Position numbers and translations under genes: made by a program. A DNA stretch of 64,000 nucleotides from Aedoeadaptatus ivorii (GTDB taxonomy: Bacteria; Bacillota; Clostridia; Tissierellales; Peptoniphilaceae), in NCBI RefSeq assembly GCF_030815095.1, contig NZ_JAUSWF010000005.1, positions 62,001 through 126,000 on the forward strand. The letters are read 5' to 3'. Below, piece after piece: positions 48,396 to 57,735 of the stretch; the stretch's first letter is position 1; every line of letters starts with the position of its first letter. The notes beneath the pieces were generated by a model. The model was not told the DNA's origin and searched no databases. It saw nothing but the letters and a program-made list of their open reading frames with translations.

Positions 48396-49445
48396 TTAAA
48401 ACACGAGGCGGCGTTCGGTGGTGGGATCGAAGAGGTGGATGCCTTCGGTGGGGATCGAAAGCGCCACCCGATCCCCCACCCGATAGGGGGATTGGGCGGG
48501 GGCCTTCACGATGATTTCCGCATCGGCACCGCCCGCGCGGGTGAGGGTGATCAATTTTTCGCTCCCGAGATTTTCGACGAGCGTTACCCGATGCCCGTCG
48601 CCCGGCGAAAGGCGCGCGTCTTCGCTCCGGATGCCCGCGATAACGGGGCCGTCGGGGAGGGGAATAGCATGTAGGGTGCCGAAGAGATCGAGTGCGCCGT
48701 CTGTAATGTGGGTCTCGAAGAGATTCATTTCGGGGGAACCGATAAAGCGGGCGGTAAAGAGATTGTCGGGGCGACGATAGAGCGCATTGGGCGCGCCCTT
48801 TTGCAGAATCTTGCCTTCGTGCATCAAGACGATCGTCGTCGCCATCGTCATCGCCTCGATCTGGTCGTGGGTCACATACACCGTGGTGACGCCGAGTTTT
48901 CTGTGGAGCTTCACAATCTCCGCCCGGGTCTTGGTGCGTAGCTTTGCGTCCAGATTCGAGAGCGGCTCGTCCATCAAAAACGCCTTGGGATTGCGGACTA
49001 TCGCCCGGGCGAGCGCCACTCGCTGCATCTGCCCGCCGGAAAGCTGTGCGGGCTTTCGGCCCAAGAGATCGGATATGGCGAGCGTATCGGCCACCGCCGC
49101 CACCCGGGCCTCGATCTCCGCTTTCGGCGTTCTCTTGAGCTGCATGGAGATGCCGATGTTTTCGGCGACCGTCATATGGGGGTAGAGGGCGTAGTTCTGA
49201 AACACCATGGCGATGTCCCGGTCCTTGGGGTGCCTGTCGGTAATGTCCTCGCCGTCGATATACAGGCGGCCCACTTGCACCGACTCGAGCCCCGCGATAA
49301 TGCGAAGCAGCGTACTCTTTCCGCAGCCGGAGGGCCCCAAAAGTACCAAAAACTCGCCGTCCGCCACGGCGAGGTCGAAGTCCTCGATCACATTTTGTTG
49401 TCCGTCGTACGATTTCGTCACGCCTTCCAAGCGAATTCCCTGCAT
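48396..49445 (-). CDS. Sugar-type ABC transporter ATPase (MalK/UgpC-like)
   Basis: 349 residues from ATG 49445 (GGGGG at a suitable distance). Walker A GPSGCGKST, VFQNYALYPHMTVAENI Q-loop, signature LSGGQMQR, Walker B AFLMDEPLSNLD, H-loop TVYVTHDQIEAMT. The C-terminal 110 residues form the MalK-type OB-fold regulatory domain (GIRSEDARLSPGD). Carbohydrate importers of the CUT1 family share such ATPases. It is divergent from the binding protein and permease genes, with which it should form the importer. Confidence 0.93.
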   Translation of the reverse strand: MQGIRLEGVTKSYDGQQNVIEDFDLAVADGEFLVLLGPSGCGKSTLLRIIAGLESVQVGRLYIDGEDITDRHPKDRDIAMVFQNYALYPHMTVAENIGISMQLKRTPKAEIEARVAAVADTLAISDLLGRKPAQLSGGQMQRVALARAIVRNPKAFLMDEPLSNLDAKLRTKTRAEIVKLHRKLGVTTVYVTHDQIEAMTMATTIVLMHEGKILQKGAPNALYRRPDNLFTARFIGSPEMNLFETHITDGALDLFGTLHAIPLPDGPVIAGIRSEDARLSPGDGHRVTLVENLGSEKLITLTRAGGADAEIIVKAPAQSPYRVGDRVALSIPTEGIHLFDPTTERRLVF

Positions 49446-49629
49446 GGTACATCCCCCTATGTATACGATAAAATATTTCCATTTGTATCGTAACACGGGG
49501 GATAGGGGAAGACAACGGAATAGAAAACACCTATGCGCACAGAACGGCATAGGGTTTAACGATTGAAGAATAGAAGGAATTTGCATACACTATATGTGTA
49601 GAAAAAATCATATACATAAGGAGGATATC

Positions 49630-50915
49630 ATGAAGAAAGTGATGAGACTCGCATCCATGTTGCTCGCGGCCGTATTTTTATTGGCAGGCTGCGGCGGCGA
49701 TGCGACGGCGCCGGCGGAAAACGCGCCTGCAGAAGAGGGCAGTGCCACAGACGGCACAGAAATTACGCTGATGATCCCCGACTGGGGTGCCCCCACCGAA
49801 GAGATGCTCGCCGAATTTAAGGCGAGACCGGCATAAGTGTCAAGGTGCTTCCCACTGCGTGGGACGACACCAAGTCCAAGGTTTCCATCGCCTCTGCCGG
49901 AAAAAACGCCCCGGCGGACGTAATCGAAGTGGACTGGTCCTGGGCGGGCGAATTCGTAAGCGCCGGCTGGCTCGAACCCCTGGAAGTGGACGACGAGACC
50001 AAGGAGGACATTCCCTCGGTTTCCTATTTCGATTTCGACGGCAAGACCTACGCGGTGCCCTATGCCAACGGCCTGCGCCTCGCTTATATGAACAAGAAGA
50101 TGATGGAAGAGGCGAAGATCGAAAAGGCGCCGGAAAACTGGACCGAACTCGAAGACGCATTCAAACAGCTCAAGGAAAGCGGCGCGGTGGAATACCCCTA
50201 TCTCTTCCCCCTGGCGGCGGAAGAAAAGACCACCACGTCTTTTATGTCCGTGGCCTATACGCGTAACGGCGTCATCTTTAACGACGACGACACCCTAAAT
50301 CGCGAGAGCGTCCTCGACGCGTTGACTTTGATCGACGACTGCGTCAAGAAGGGCTATATCAATCCCGATAGCGTATCGATCGCCGGCATCGACACCTTTA
50401 AGGGCATCAACAATGCCGAAGGCGCCTTCCTATTCGGGCCCACATCTTTTATCACCAGTTCCAACAATCCCGAGGTTTCCAAGGTGGTCGACCAAATCAC
50501 CACCATCCCCATGCCTTCCAAAGAAGGCCCTGCCGAGAACACCATCTCCTTTACCGAGGCCGTAGGCGTCAGCGCCTTCTCGGAAAACAAGGAAGCGGCA
50601 AAGAAATTCGTCGAATGGTTCTCCCGTCCGGAAACCCAACTGGCGCTCAACAAGGCGATCGACAACACCCCCACCCGCACCTCCGTCATCGAAAAGATGG
50701 TCGAAGAGGGCATTATCAAGGAACCGGGTTCCATCGTCGAGCAGTCCAAGATCGTCAACACCCCCTTCCCCAACGGCGTGCCCAAGTACTACACCAAGAT
50801 GAGCACCGAGATGTTCAACCTGATCAACCAAATGGGTCAGGGCAAGATCACCCCGGAAGAAGCCGCCGACAAAATGGTGGAAGCGGTCGACAAATTGATC
50901 GAAGAAAACAAATAG
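49630..50915 (+). pseudogene. ABC transporter extracellular solute-binding lipoprotein, frameshifted
   Basis: Starts at ATG 49630 (AAGGAGG) with a lipoprotein signal, FLLAGC, Cys21. The reading frame runs to a TAA at 49834-49836, but the protein plainly continues in the -1 frame from about 49824: ...EEMLAEFKA then ETGISVKVLPTAWDD, restored if one G is added in GGCGAGACC (49821-49829). The second frame then runs intact to 50915, giving a family-typical length of about 430 residues. The site is not a slippery heptamer. It is either a recent inactivating mutation or a sequencing error. Without it the importer is inactive unless an alternative start rescues it. Confidence 0.85.
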
Positions 50916-50917
50916 AA

Positions 50918-50945
50918 GAGAGTCGGGTTCGCCCGGCTTTTTTCG
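50918..50945 (+). terminator. Leaky terminator between binding-protein and permease genes
   Basis: GTCGGG-TTCG-CCCGGC and six T. Common in such operons to give more binding protein than permease. Confidence 0.7.
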
Positions 50946-50958
50946 TATGAGGTATCCT

Positions 50959-51834
50959 ATGAAACAATCCGCCAAGCGCGCCGCCCTCTTTCTCGTGCCC
51001 TGCACGCTGTTGATGGTATTTTCCGTCTTCTTTCCCGTGCTGATCACCTTCGGCTACAGCCTAAAGCATATGAATCTCACGGAGCCGCTGAACGAGGAAT
51101 TCGTCGGCGCGGTCAACTACACCCAAGTCCTTACCGGCGCGGAATTCCGATCCGCCCTATTAAATTCCCTGGCGGTGCTCGCCATGGTGATCGTCATCGG
51201 CATGGCGGTGAGTCTCGCCATCGCCCTGGTGCTCCACCAAAAGACCCGCATCACCCCGCTTTTGATGGCCGTCGTCATCGTGCCCTGGGCGCTTCCGCCC
51301 ATCGTAAACGGCATTATGTGGAAGTTTATCTTCTTTCCCGGCCCGGGCCTTGTCAACAAGCTCTTGGAGGCTGCGGGGCTGATCCAATCGCCCGTCAACT
51401 GGATCGTCGACCGCCGGCTCTTTCTCTTGGTGGTCTCCGTGGTCGTCGCCTGGCGCATCGTTCCCTTTTCCGCCGTCGTCATCCTCTCGAATCTCGAGAA
51501 CATTCCCCGCACCTATTACGAGGCCATGGTGCTGGAGGGGAGCACGCCCTTTCAGACCTTTCGCTATATCATCCTGCCGCTGATTCTGCCGTCTTTGGGG
51601 ATCGTGTTGATCAATCTCACCACCACGGCGATCAATGTCTTCGACGAGGTCATCGCCCTCTCGGGCTACCAGTTCGAGAACCAGACGCTCCTCGTCTACA
51701 ACTACGCCACCACCTTCCAGTTTTTGGACTTCGGCTTGGGGAGCGCGATCTCGTATGTCATTATGGCGATTTCCGCCGTATTCGGCTATTTCTACGTGCG
51801 CAATATGACCGTCGAAAAGGTATATAAGGGGTAA
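50959..51834 (+). CDS. ABC sugar-type permease, MalF-like
   Basis: 291 residues from ATG 50959 (GAGG six bases upstream). Six hydrophobic segments. The cytosolic EAA loop reads YYEAMVLEGSTPFQTFRYI followed by ILPLILPS, a slightly varied EAAxxDGA sequence. Pairs with the next gene to form the membrane channel of a CUT1-type importer. Substrate not readable, and its binding protein appears frameshifted. Confidence 0.92.
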   Translation: MKQSAKRAALFLVPCTLLMVFSVFFPVLITFGYSLKHMNLTEPLNEEFVGAVNYTQVLTGAEFRSALLNSLAVLAMVIVIGMAVSLAIALVLHQKTRITPLLMAVVIVPWALPPIVNGIMWKFIFFPGPGLVNKLLEAAGLIQSPVNWIVDRRLFLLVVSVVVAWRIVPFSAVVILSNLENIPRTYYEAMVLEGSTPFQTFRYIILPLILPSLGIVLINLTTTAINVFDEVIALSGYQFENQTLLVYNYATTFQFLDFGLGSAISYVIMAISAVFGYFYVRNMTVEKVYKG

Positions 51835-51837
51835 ACT

Positions 51838-52674
51838 ATGAAACGAAAGCATGTACTCTATATCCTCTGTGTGGCGCTGATCGTCCTCTTCAGCCTGGGG
51901 CCGATTGTGTGGTGCTTTATCATCAGCATCAGCCCCGAGCAGGAGATGCTCACCGCCGGGGGCGGGGTTCTCCCCTCGCGCGTGCTCTTCACCCACTACG
52001 CGGACATCTTCGACGCCTCTAGCAAGGCGCACCAGGCGGTCTTCGGGGGCCTCGCAAACAGCATCAAGATTTCGCTGCTGACCATCGCCCTGGGCGTGCC
52101 GATCTCGTACTTGACCGCCTACGGGCTAGCGCGCTTCGACTTTCCCCACAAAACGCTCTATGTCCGCCTGTTGCTGCTCACGGTGGTGATCCCGGTGTTT
52201 ACCACCATCATCCCCGTCTACAATGTGTTCCGCGAATTGGACCTCTTGGACAATATCTTTTGGAACTGCGTCATCTATATCTCCTCGTTTTTGCCGCTCA
52301 ACACCTGGATTATGATGAACTACATCAAAGAGCTGCCCGAAGAACTGTGGCAGGCGGCGGCAATCGACGGCTTCAGCGAGCGCGAGATCTTTACGCGCAT
52401 CGCCCTGCCGCTTTCAAAGCCCATCCTCCTCACCACCACCCTGATTCTCTTTCTGATGGCGTGGAAGCAGTATATGATCCCCATGATCCTGCTCTCGTCC
52501 TACGAAAATAAGCCGCTGACGATGATCCTTTCGGAATTTATGACCCGATACGCCATCGACTACGGCACCATCGCCGCGGTGGGCGTAGTGTCGGTCTTGC
52601 CGCCGGCGATCGCGGCGATCCTCTTTCGAAACTTCCTGGTCTCGGGCCTCGCCGCCGGGGCGGTCAAGCGATAG
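51838..52674 (+). CDS. ABC sugar-type permease, MalG-like
   Basis: 278 residues, starting three bases after the previous stop with AAGGGG upstream. Six hydrophobic segments; EAA loop ELWQAAAIDGFSEREIFTRI with ALPLSKPIL, the canonical sequence. MalG-type permease of the same CUT1 importer. Ended by a bidirectional terminator shared with the convergent lrp gene. Confidence 0.93.
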   Translation: MKRKHVLYILCVALIVLFSLGPIVWCFIISISPEQEMLTAGGGVLPSRVLFTHYADIFDASSKAHQAVFGGLANSIKISLLTIALGVPISYLTAYGLARFDFPHKTLYVRLLLLTVVIPVFTTIIPVYNVFRELDLLDNIFWNCVIYISSFLPLNTWIMMNYIKELPEELWQAAAIDGFSEREIFTRIALPLSKPILLTTTLILFLMAWKQYMIPMILLSSYENKPLTMILSEFMTRYAIDYGTIAAVGVVSVLPPAIAAILFRNFLVSGLAAGAVKR

Positions 52675-52680
52675 AGACAC

Positions 52681-52719
52681 AAAAACGGAGCCTCCCGAGA
52701 ACGAGAAGCTCCGTTTTTT
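52681..52719. terminator. Bidirectional terminator between the permease and lrp-type genes
   Basis: AAAAACGGAGC / GCTCCGTTTTT with a 16-base loop; T run on both strands. Confidence 0.85.
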
Positions 52720-52729
52720 GTGGGAAAAA

Positions 52730-53221
52730 TTATTTTTCCTGAATGCGGATCGCGTTGTGTTCGCGAATGTCCTTGCCCTTCACCTGATTCAAGGCGCCGA
52801 TGGTATTGGTGCGCTTGATGGTGATGCTTTCCCGCAGGCGCATCAGAAAATCGTCGAGCGCCTTGGAAGAAGTGGACTTAATGCGGATTAAAAATTGATA
52901 CTCTCCCATCAGCTTCCAGCAGTCGGTCACTTCGGGGGAGGATTTTACGTATTCGATAAATTCGTCGAGGGTGTTGTCTTCCTCGGATATGTCGATCAGG
53001 CAGAAGGAGTGGATATACGAATCGTCCTCTTCTCCGCCCAATAGGATGGTATAGCCCGCGATGACGCCGGCGTCTTCTAAGCGGTGGATCCGGTTTCGGG
53101 TGGCAGAAACGGACAGACTGACCTTTTTGGCGATATCGCTCAAGGACGTCCGACTGTTTTCGTTCAGCAGGGTAAGAATATAGGTGTCTATGGAATCACC
53201 GGTAAATCGATTTATGTGCAA
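52730..53221 (-). CDS. Lrp/AsnC family transcriptional regulator
   Basis: 163 residues from TTG 53221; GGAGG is nine bases upstream and no ATG is available in frame. N-terminal winged helix: ILTLLNENSRTSLSDIAKKV, LSVSATRNRIHRLEDAGVI. C-terminal RAM domain: SFCLIDISEED, SSPEVTDCWKLMGEYQFLIRI. Such proteins sense amino acids. In an amino-acid fermenter it is a candidate regulator of the pathway genes, but no target site is known here. The start codon lies in a GUGCA/UGCAC hairpin of its mRNA, next to the ribosome site. Confidence 0.92.
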   Translation of the reverse strand: MHINRFTGDSIDTYILTLLNENSRTSLSDIAKKVSLSVSATRNRIHRLEDAGVIAGYTILLGGEEDDSYIHSFCLIDISEEDNTLDEFIEYVKSSPEVTDCWKLMGEYQFLIRIKSTSSKALDDFLMRLRESITIKRTNTIGALNQVKGKDIREHNAIRIQEK

Positions 53222-53264
53222 AAAAATGCACCTCCCTTAATGCAAAATAAAACTACTTAACCGT

Positions 53265-53324
53265 ATTATACCAAAAAACCGACTTGTTTTCACGGTGGGG
53301 TTAATAAAATTTGCAACAAATTTT
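53265..53324. promoter_or_regulatory. Lrp-gene promoter region with perfect inverted repeat
   Basis: TATAAT on the minus strand (53270-53265) is the likely -10. A perfect repeat AAAATTTG-CAA-CAAATTTT at 53306-53324 lies at about -45 and could be an autoregulatory site. The remainder of the 475-base gap (53222-53696) is A+T-rich with no convincing gene; the ATPase promoter lies at its far end. Confidence 0.4.
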
Positions 53325-53605
53325 CCATCTGCCTCGCGACTTCTCACGCGGCGGCCGGCGGCGGGAAAACGGGGAGAATTTCAGGATATCGATGTGGGTT
53401 TCAAAAAATCACAAGGCGACGGGAGAACTTCTTTCCTATTAAGCGAAAAGGCCAAAAAAATTTTATCCGAAAAATCAGAGAAAGTACAAGGAAAACTATA
53501 CCGCCGCCGGCAGAATCGGAAATTGCATATATTATATGATTTACAGCGAAAATTGAGTAATTTCCTTCTTATATACTGCAAGATTTCGGATTCTTTCCGA
53601 TAGTT

Positions 53606-53634
53606 TTGCTTTAGCAGATCGAGAGTACTATAAT
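53606..53634 (+). promoter_or_regulatory. Promoter of the A/V-type ATPase operon
   Basis: TTGCTT (53606-53611), 17-base spacer, TATAAT (53629-53634), about 60 bases before the first gene. Confidence 0.75.
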
Positions 53635-53696
53635 GTTGATGAATTGCGGAAAACGGATTTCCGTTCCCGCCGTTGTATGGAAAGGGGCTATGTTTT

Positions 53697-54005
53697 TTGG
53701 AACAGTTAATTCGAAATGTCATAGACTTGGACGAAAAGACAAAGAAGATGGTGGAATCGAAGGAATCCGCCATCCGCAACGAAAAATCGCAGATGCAGAA
53801 AATATTTTCAGAGATGGAGGTAGAACAGCGGGAGCGCTCGAAGCAGGTGGCCCGCGAACAATACGACGAGATCTACGGCGAGGCCCGCGCGGTCGTCGAC
53901 GAAATCGCCGAAAACAATCGCAAGATGTTAGATCGTGTCGACGAAATTTACAATCGACATAAAGAGGAGTTGGTGGAAGAAGCCTTCAATCTCCTGGACA
54001 TTTAG
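53697..54005 (+). CDS. A/V-type ATPase stalk subunit H/G
   Basis: 102 residues from TTG 53697, with AAAGGGG about ten bases upstream; other starts are worse placed. Almost entirely charged coiled coil (LDEKTKKMVESKESAIRNEK onward), no membrane segment. First gene of the ATPase operon. It matches the small coiled-coil subunit (AhaH, NtpF, Thermus G) that pairs with subunit E to form the peripheral stalk. Sequence identity in this subunit is always low, so position and heptad pattern are the evidence. Confidence 0.75.
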   Translation: MEQLIRNVIDLDEKTKKMVESKESAIRNEKSQMQKIFSEMEVEQRERSKQVAREQYDEIYGEARAVVDEIAENNRKMLDRVDEIYNRHKEELVEEAFNLLDI

Positions 54006-54016
54006 CGGGTGGTAAT

Positions 54017-55036
54017 GTGAATTATGCTGCAGTGAATACGAAAGCGGTGGCAGTCTACGCCCGCTATTTGAAAGCAGAAATTCCCCTGAAACTCCTGGAA
54101 GCGGGAAACTTAAAGGACGCCGTAAAAATCCTCGAAGAGAGCTGGGGGCTTTCCCTCGGCGATTCTCCCGATCTGTTACAGATCAATGTGGAGATGGAAA
54201 AAAAGGTGTACGAGGCGCTCTCGAACTTCGTCTATTATCTTCAGGGCGAGAGCCGAAAGTTTTACGAGGCGCTCCTTTTGCGCTACGAACTCCGGGATTT
54301 GAAGCGGATCTTTCGGGCGGTCTACCACCACGAAAATATCGATATGGTGAGAAACAGTATGCTCGCCTTCGACGCCTCTCTCTTGCCCGCCGACGAGGAG
54401 ATTTCGGGGGAGCACCTGTTCGAGATCCTCTCTCACACCCAATACGGGCGCATGCTCTCGGTCTATAAAGACGTGCCGGGCGACCGGATCCTCTTTTACA
54501 TCGAAATGGAGCTCGACCGGGCGTATTACGAAAACCTCCTCAAAGAGGCGGAAAAGCTAAAGGGCGCGGACAAAAAGGTCGCCCTCGCGCTATTGAATCG
54601 CCACGTCGACCTGTTGAACATCCTCTACATCTATCGGGGTAAGAAGACCTACGACATACTGAGTACCGAGATGGCGAACTTCGTCATCCGCGGCGGCAAT
54701 ATCCCCCGGCACAAGTTGCAGGACTGGGTCTATGCCGACGACGTGGCCGCTTTGGTGGAGGCCGTGGGGCATTCTTCCTTTTCTTTTTTGTTCAAAAAGG
54801 GCAGAGAAGATCATATGACCGATATTTATTCGTCCCGGGACTTATCCGAGGTCTACCGGGAGCATTTCTTACACGCGGGGCAGACCATCGCCAAGGTACT
54901 GGCGATCTCGGTGCTGTTGGAATTCGCCGTTCGCGACGTATCTACGGTGCTCGAAGGCCTGCGCCTGGGATTCGGAAAGCAAGTAATACGGAATCTGTTG
55001 ACGATTCCCGTAAAGGAAGGTGAAGTATGGCAGTAG
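54017..55036 (+). CDS. atpC: A/V-type ATPase subunit C (d-type)
   Basis: 339 residues from GTG 54017. All-helical, with tandem-repeat motifs NFVYYLQGESRKFYEALL, YELRDLKRIFRA and LLNRHVDLLNILYIYRGKK, typical of the funnel-shaped C/d subunit that joins the rotor ring to the central shaft. The C gene usually follows E; here it precedes I. It overlaps subunit I by ten bases. Confidence 0.88.
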   Translation: MNYAAVNTKAVAVYARYLKAEIPLKLLEAGNLKDAVKILEESWGLSLGDSPDLLQINVEMEKKVYEALSNFVYYLQGESRKFYEALLLRYELRDLKRIFRAVYHHENIDMVRNSMLAFDASLLPADEEISGEHLFEILSHTQYGRMLSVYKDVPGDRILFYIEMELDRAYYENLLKEAEKLKGADKKVALALLNRHVDLLNILYIYRGKKTYDILSTEMANFVIRGGNIPRHKLQDWVYADDVAALVEAVGHSSFSFLFKKGREDHMTDIYSSRDLSEVYREHFLHAGQTIAKVLAISVLLEFAVRDVSTVLEGLRLGFGKQVIRNLLTIPVKEGEVWQ

Positions 55037-56985
55037 AAAAAATGGTCATGCTCAGCGTCGTCGGTCGCCTGGACGATATGGAAGACATCCTCTTCGATAT
55101 CCTCGAGTCCGAGTCGCTGGACATGGTCGATGCCATGACCCAGTTGTCTGAAAACAGCAATATCTACCGATTGGAAGACAATGTGGAGATGGTCGTCGAC
55201 CTGAACAATCTGGCGCCTTTTCCCCAAGACCCGGGCATTCGCTCCCGGGCGAACGAGGCGCAGAAGCTGGTGGAGTACTTCGGCATCGATTCGATCCCCG
55301 TCCACCGCATCGATCCCTCGTCGGATCAGACGCAGCGGTTTGAGGCGCTGATCGAGCGGGTAGAGCCCTTGCGCAAGGAATACGAAGACATCAACCGCAA
55401 GCTCGAAGAAGCCGAAAACTTTAAGCGCAATGTCGAGCTCTTCAAGAACGTCGACGTGGACCTAAACAAGATCCGCGATTTGGAATACTTTTCCGCCCGC
55501 TTCGGCCGGCTCGAAAAGTCGTCTCGGATCCGGCTTAAGGAAAGCTACGAAAACCTCTTGGCGCTCGTATTCCACACCGGTTCCTTCGAAGACGAAGAGG
55601 TCTATATGATCCTCTATCCCAACGAAGTCGCCGACGAGATCGACCGGGTCTTAAAGTCCCTCCACTGGATCGACATTCCAATTTTGGAACACGCCGAGGG
55701 CACCGCAAAGGACACCCTGGCGCATTTGGAAGAGAACGAAAAGCGCCTCCACCGCCGTATGGCGGTCATGGAAGACGAGCGGGAAAAGATCTACACCGAA
55801 GACCGGGAGAAGGTCAAAGACATCCTCGCCCACGCCCTCTTTATGGGACGGGTGGAAGAGGCGAAGCAGAAGATGGCCCGCTCCAACAAGTACTTCCTCG
55901 TCACCGGCTGGACCGACGAGGACGGGGTAGAGGAGATCCGAAAGCGGACCGAAAAATACCCCGAACTCACCGTCACCGTACAGGGGGAGGAGGCGGCGGA
56001 AAAGGGCATTACGCCGCCGACGAAGCTATCGAACCCCTCGTTCTTTAAGCCCTTTGAGCTCTTGGTTCGCATGTACGGCATTCCCCACTACAACGAGATC
56101 GACCCGACCATCTTCGTCGGCATTACCTATATGCTCCTCTTCGGCGCCATGTTCGGCGACGTGGGGCAGGGGCTGATCTTCGTCCTGATGGGCTGGCTGG
56201 TCGCCAAAAAGTGGCAACCCGATATGGGGGGCCTGCTTATGCGCATGGGGGCGGCGTCGACGGTATTCGGCTTTTTGTACGGATCAGTCTTCGGCAACGA
56301 AGAACTGATCCCCGCCCTGTGGATGCGGCCCTTCGAGAACATTTCGCAGGTGCTCGTCATCGCCATCGGCTTCGGGATCGTGCTCTTATTGCTCGCCTAC
56401 GGCATGAACTTCTTAAACGCCATCAAGAACAAAGACGTCGCCGGGGGGCTTTTCGGCGAACACGGCCTATTCGGCTTTTTGGTCTTTATTATGCTGCTTC
56501 TGATGATCCTCGATGTGGCGGGTGTGGTGACGATCCTCCCCATGTGGGTCGCCGCGGCGATTTTGATCGCCTCCATGCTTTTGATGATCTTCAAAAAGCC
56601 CATTATCGCCAAACTCACCGACACCGAGCTGCATTATGAAGGCGGCAAGTCCGGCTACTTTATCGAAAGCTCGTTTTCGATGATCGAGCTGTTGATCTCG
56701 ACGCTTTCGGGCATCGTGTCCTTTATCCGGGTAGGCGCCTTTGCCATCAACCACGTGGGGCTCTTTATGGCCTTTCACGTAATGGCCGAAATGGCCACGC
56801 ATAGCGTCGGGAATATACTGATCCTGGTGCTCGGCAATGTCCTCATCATCGGCTTGGAGGGCCTGATCGTGTTTATTCAGGGCCTTCGTTTGGAATATTA
56901 CGAACTCTTCAGCAGATATTACAGCGGCAACGGTCGCGAATTCCGTTCCGACAAGCTCCGCCTCACGAAAGGCAAACAAAAATAG
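55027..56985 (+). CDS. atpI: A/V-type ATPase subunit I (a-type, stator membrane subunit)
   Basis: 652 residues. The N-terminal ~330 residues are a soluble, coiled-coil arm (DINRKLEEAENFKRNVELF and more) that binds the peripheral stalk. The C-terminal half has about eight membrane segments. SYFIESSFSMIELLISTLSGIV-like stretch followed by FIRVGAFAINHVGLFMAF carries the essential arginine facing the rotor ring. EGLIVFIQGLRLEYYELFSRYY closes it, as in all family members. Confidence 0.95.
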   Translation: MAVEKMVMLSVVGRLDDMEDILFDILESESLDMVDAMTQLSENSNIYRLEDNVEMVVDLNNLAPFPQDPGIRSRANEAQKLVEYFGIDSIPVHRIDPSSDQTQRFEALIERVEPLRKEYEDINRKLEEAENFKRNVELFKNVDVDLNKIRDLEYFSARFGRLEKSSRIRLKESYENLLALVFHTGSFEDEEVYMILYPNEVADEIDRVLKSLHWIDIPILEHAEGTAKDTLAHLEENEKRLHRRMAVMEDEREKIYTEDREKVKDILAHALFMGRVEEAKQKMARSNKYFLVTGWTDEDGVEEIRKRTEKYPELTVTVQGEEAAEKGITPPTKLSNPSFFKPFELLVRMYGIPHYNEIDPTIFVGITYMLLFGAMFGDVGQGLIFVLMGWLVAKKWQPDMGGLLMRMGAASTVFGFLYGSVFGNEELIPALWMRPFENISQVLVIAIGFGIVLLLLAYGMNFLNAIKNKDVAGGLFGEHGLFGFLVFIMLLLMILDVAGVVTILPMWVAAAILIASMLLMIFKKPIIAKLTDTELHYEGGKSGYFIESSFSMIELLISTLSGIVSFIRVGAFAINHVGLFMAFHVMAEMATHSVGNILILVLGNVLIIGLEGLIVFIQGLRLEYYELFSRYYSGNGREFRSDKLRLTKGKQK

Positions 56986-56995
56986 GAGGATTCCC

Positions 56996-57415
56996 ATGGA
57001 AAAGATTTTATTTTTCGCATCTCTGATCGTCATCTCTACCATCGTGGCAGGCTTTATCTATCTCGAGCGGGGCGTATCCGCCGACCGCGCAAAGCTGAAA
57101 AGCGCGATGCGGACCAATCTCGCCGTATTTATCCCCACCGTCGTGGCGGCCTATGTGCTCCTCGTCCCCGGCGTCGTAGAAGCAGCGACCGCCCCCGCCG
57201 AAGTGAACGGCCTGGGCCTTTTGGCGGCGGCGCTCTCTACGGGCCTTGCCACCATCGGCACGGGCTATGCCGTCGGCGTCGTCGGCAGCGCCGCATTGGG
57301 CGCGGTGAGCGAAGACGATTCCATCTTGGGTAAGACGCTGATCTTCGTCGGCCTGGCGGAAGGGATCGCCATCTACGGTCTGATTATCTCCATTATGATT
57401 CTGGGGAAACTGTAA
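56996..57415 (+). CDS. atpK: A/V-type ATPase proteolipid subunit K (c ring)
   Basis: 139 residues, about four hydrophobic segments. The C-terminal hairpin (72-139) is a standard c unit: LGLLAAALSTGLATIGTGYA, then IFVGLAEGIAIYGLIISIM with Glu122 as the ion-binding carboxylate. The first 64 residues hold two segments unlike a c hairpin and no equivalent ion site. The ligands known for Na+ in NtpK (a Thr/Gln pair, the second Gln and the residue after Glu) are replaced by Val, Val, Gly and Gly, which suggests proton coupling. The cell would use it to make or hydrolyse ATP. Confidence 0.92.
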   Translation: MEKILFFASLIVISTIVAGFIYLERGVSADRAKLKSAMRTNLAVFIPTVVAAYVLLVPGVVEAATAPAEVNGLGLLAAALSTGLATIGTGYAVGVVGSAALGAVSEDDSILGKTLIFVGLAEGIAIYGLIISIMILGKL

Positions 57416-57723
57416 TGCGCTCCAGGGTCATATCCAGAGACAACGAAATGCTCGTGGCCCTCAGAATGAGCGGTTTTAAAGGGGTATATTGTTCCGATGC
57501 ACAGGAACTGAATGCCGCCTTTGACGCGGCGCTTCTCGACAAGGAGATCGGCATGATCATCTTAAACGAGAAGGACTTCCGCGAATTGGAAGAAAAAGTG
57601 CTCGCGGTAAAAGAAAAAAAACGCAGTCCCTTTATCTGCACCCTGCCCGGCAGGCGGGGCTACAGCGAAAAGGATTTTATCCTGAAATATGTTCGCGAAG
57701 CCATCGGGATTAAACTGGAGTAG
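57415..57723 (+). CDS. atpF: A/V-type ATPase subunit F
   Basis: 102 residues. Its ATG (57415) overlaps the stop of the K gene (TAATG). The alpha/beta Rossmann-like central stalk subunit: VISRDNEMLVALRMSG, IGMIILNEKDFRELEEKVLAV, and SPFICTLPGRRGYSEKD. It sits in the central stalk with D. Here F precedes E, whereas in most operons E comes first. Confidence 0.85.
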   Translation: MRSRVISRDNEMLVALRMSGFKGVYCSDAQELNAAFDAALLDKEIGMIILNEKDFRELEEKVLAVKEKKRSPFICTLPGRRGYSEKDFILKYVREAIGIKLE

Positions 57724-57735
57724 ACAGGTGATACA

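Noticed and set aside
53295..53603. 102-codon frame between lrp and the ATPase operon
   Set aside because: No ribosome site, Lys/Arg/Ser-biased translation with no pattern, and it covers the repeat and promoter region.
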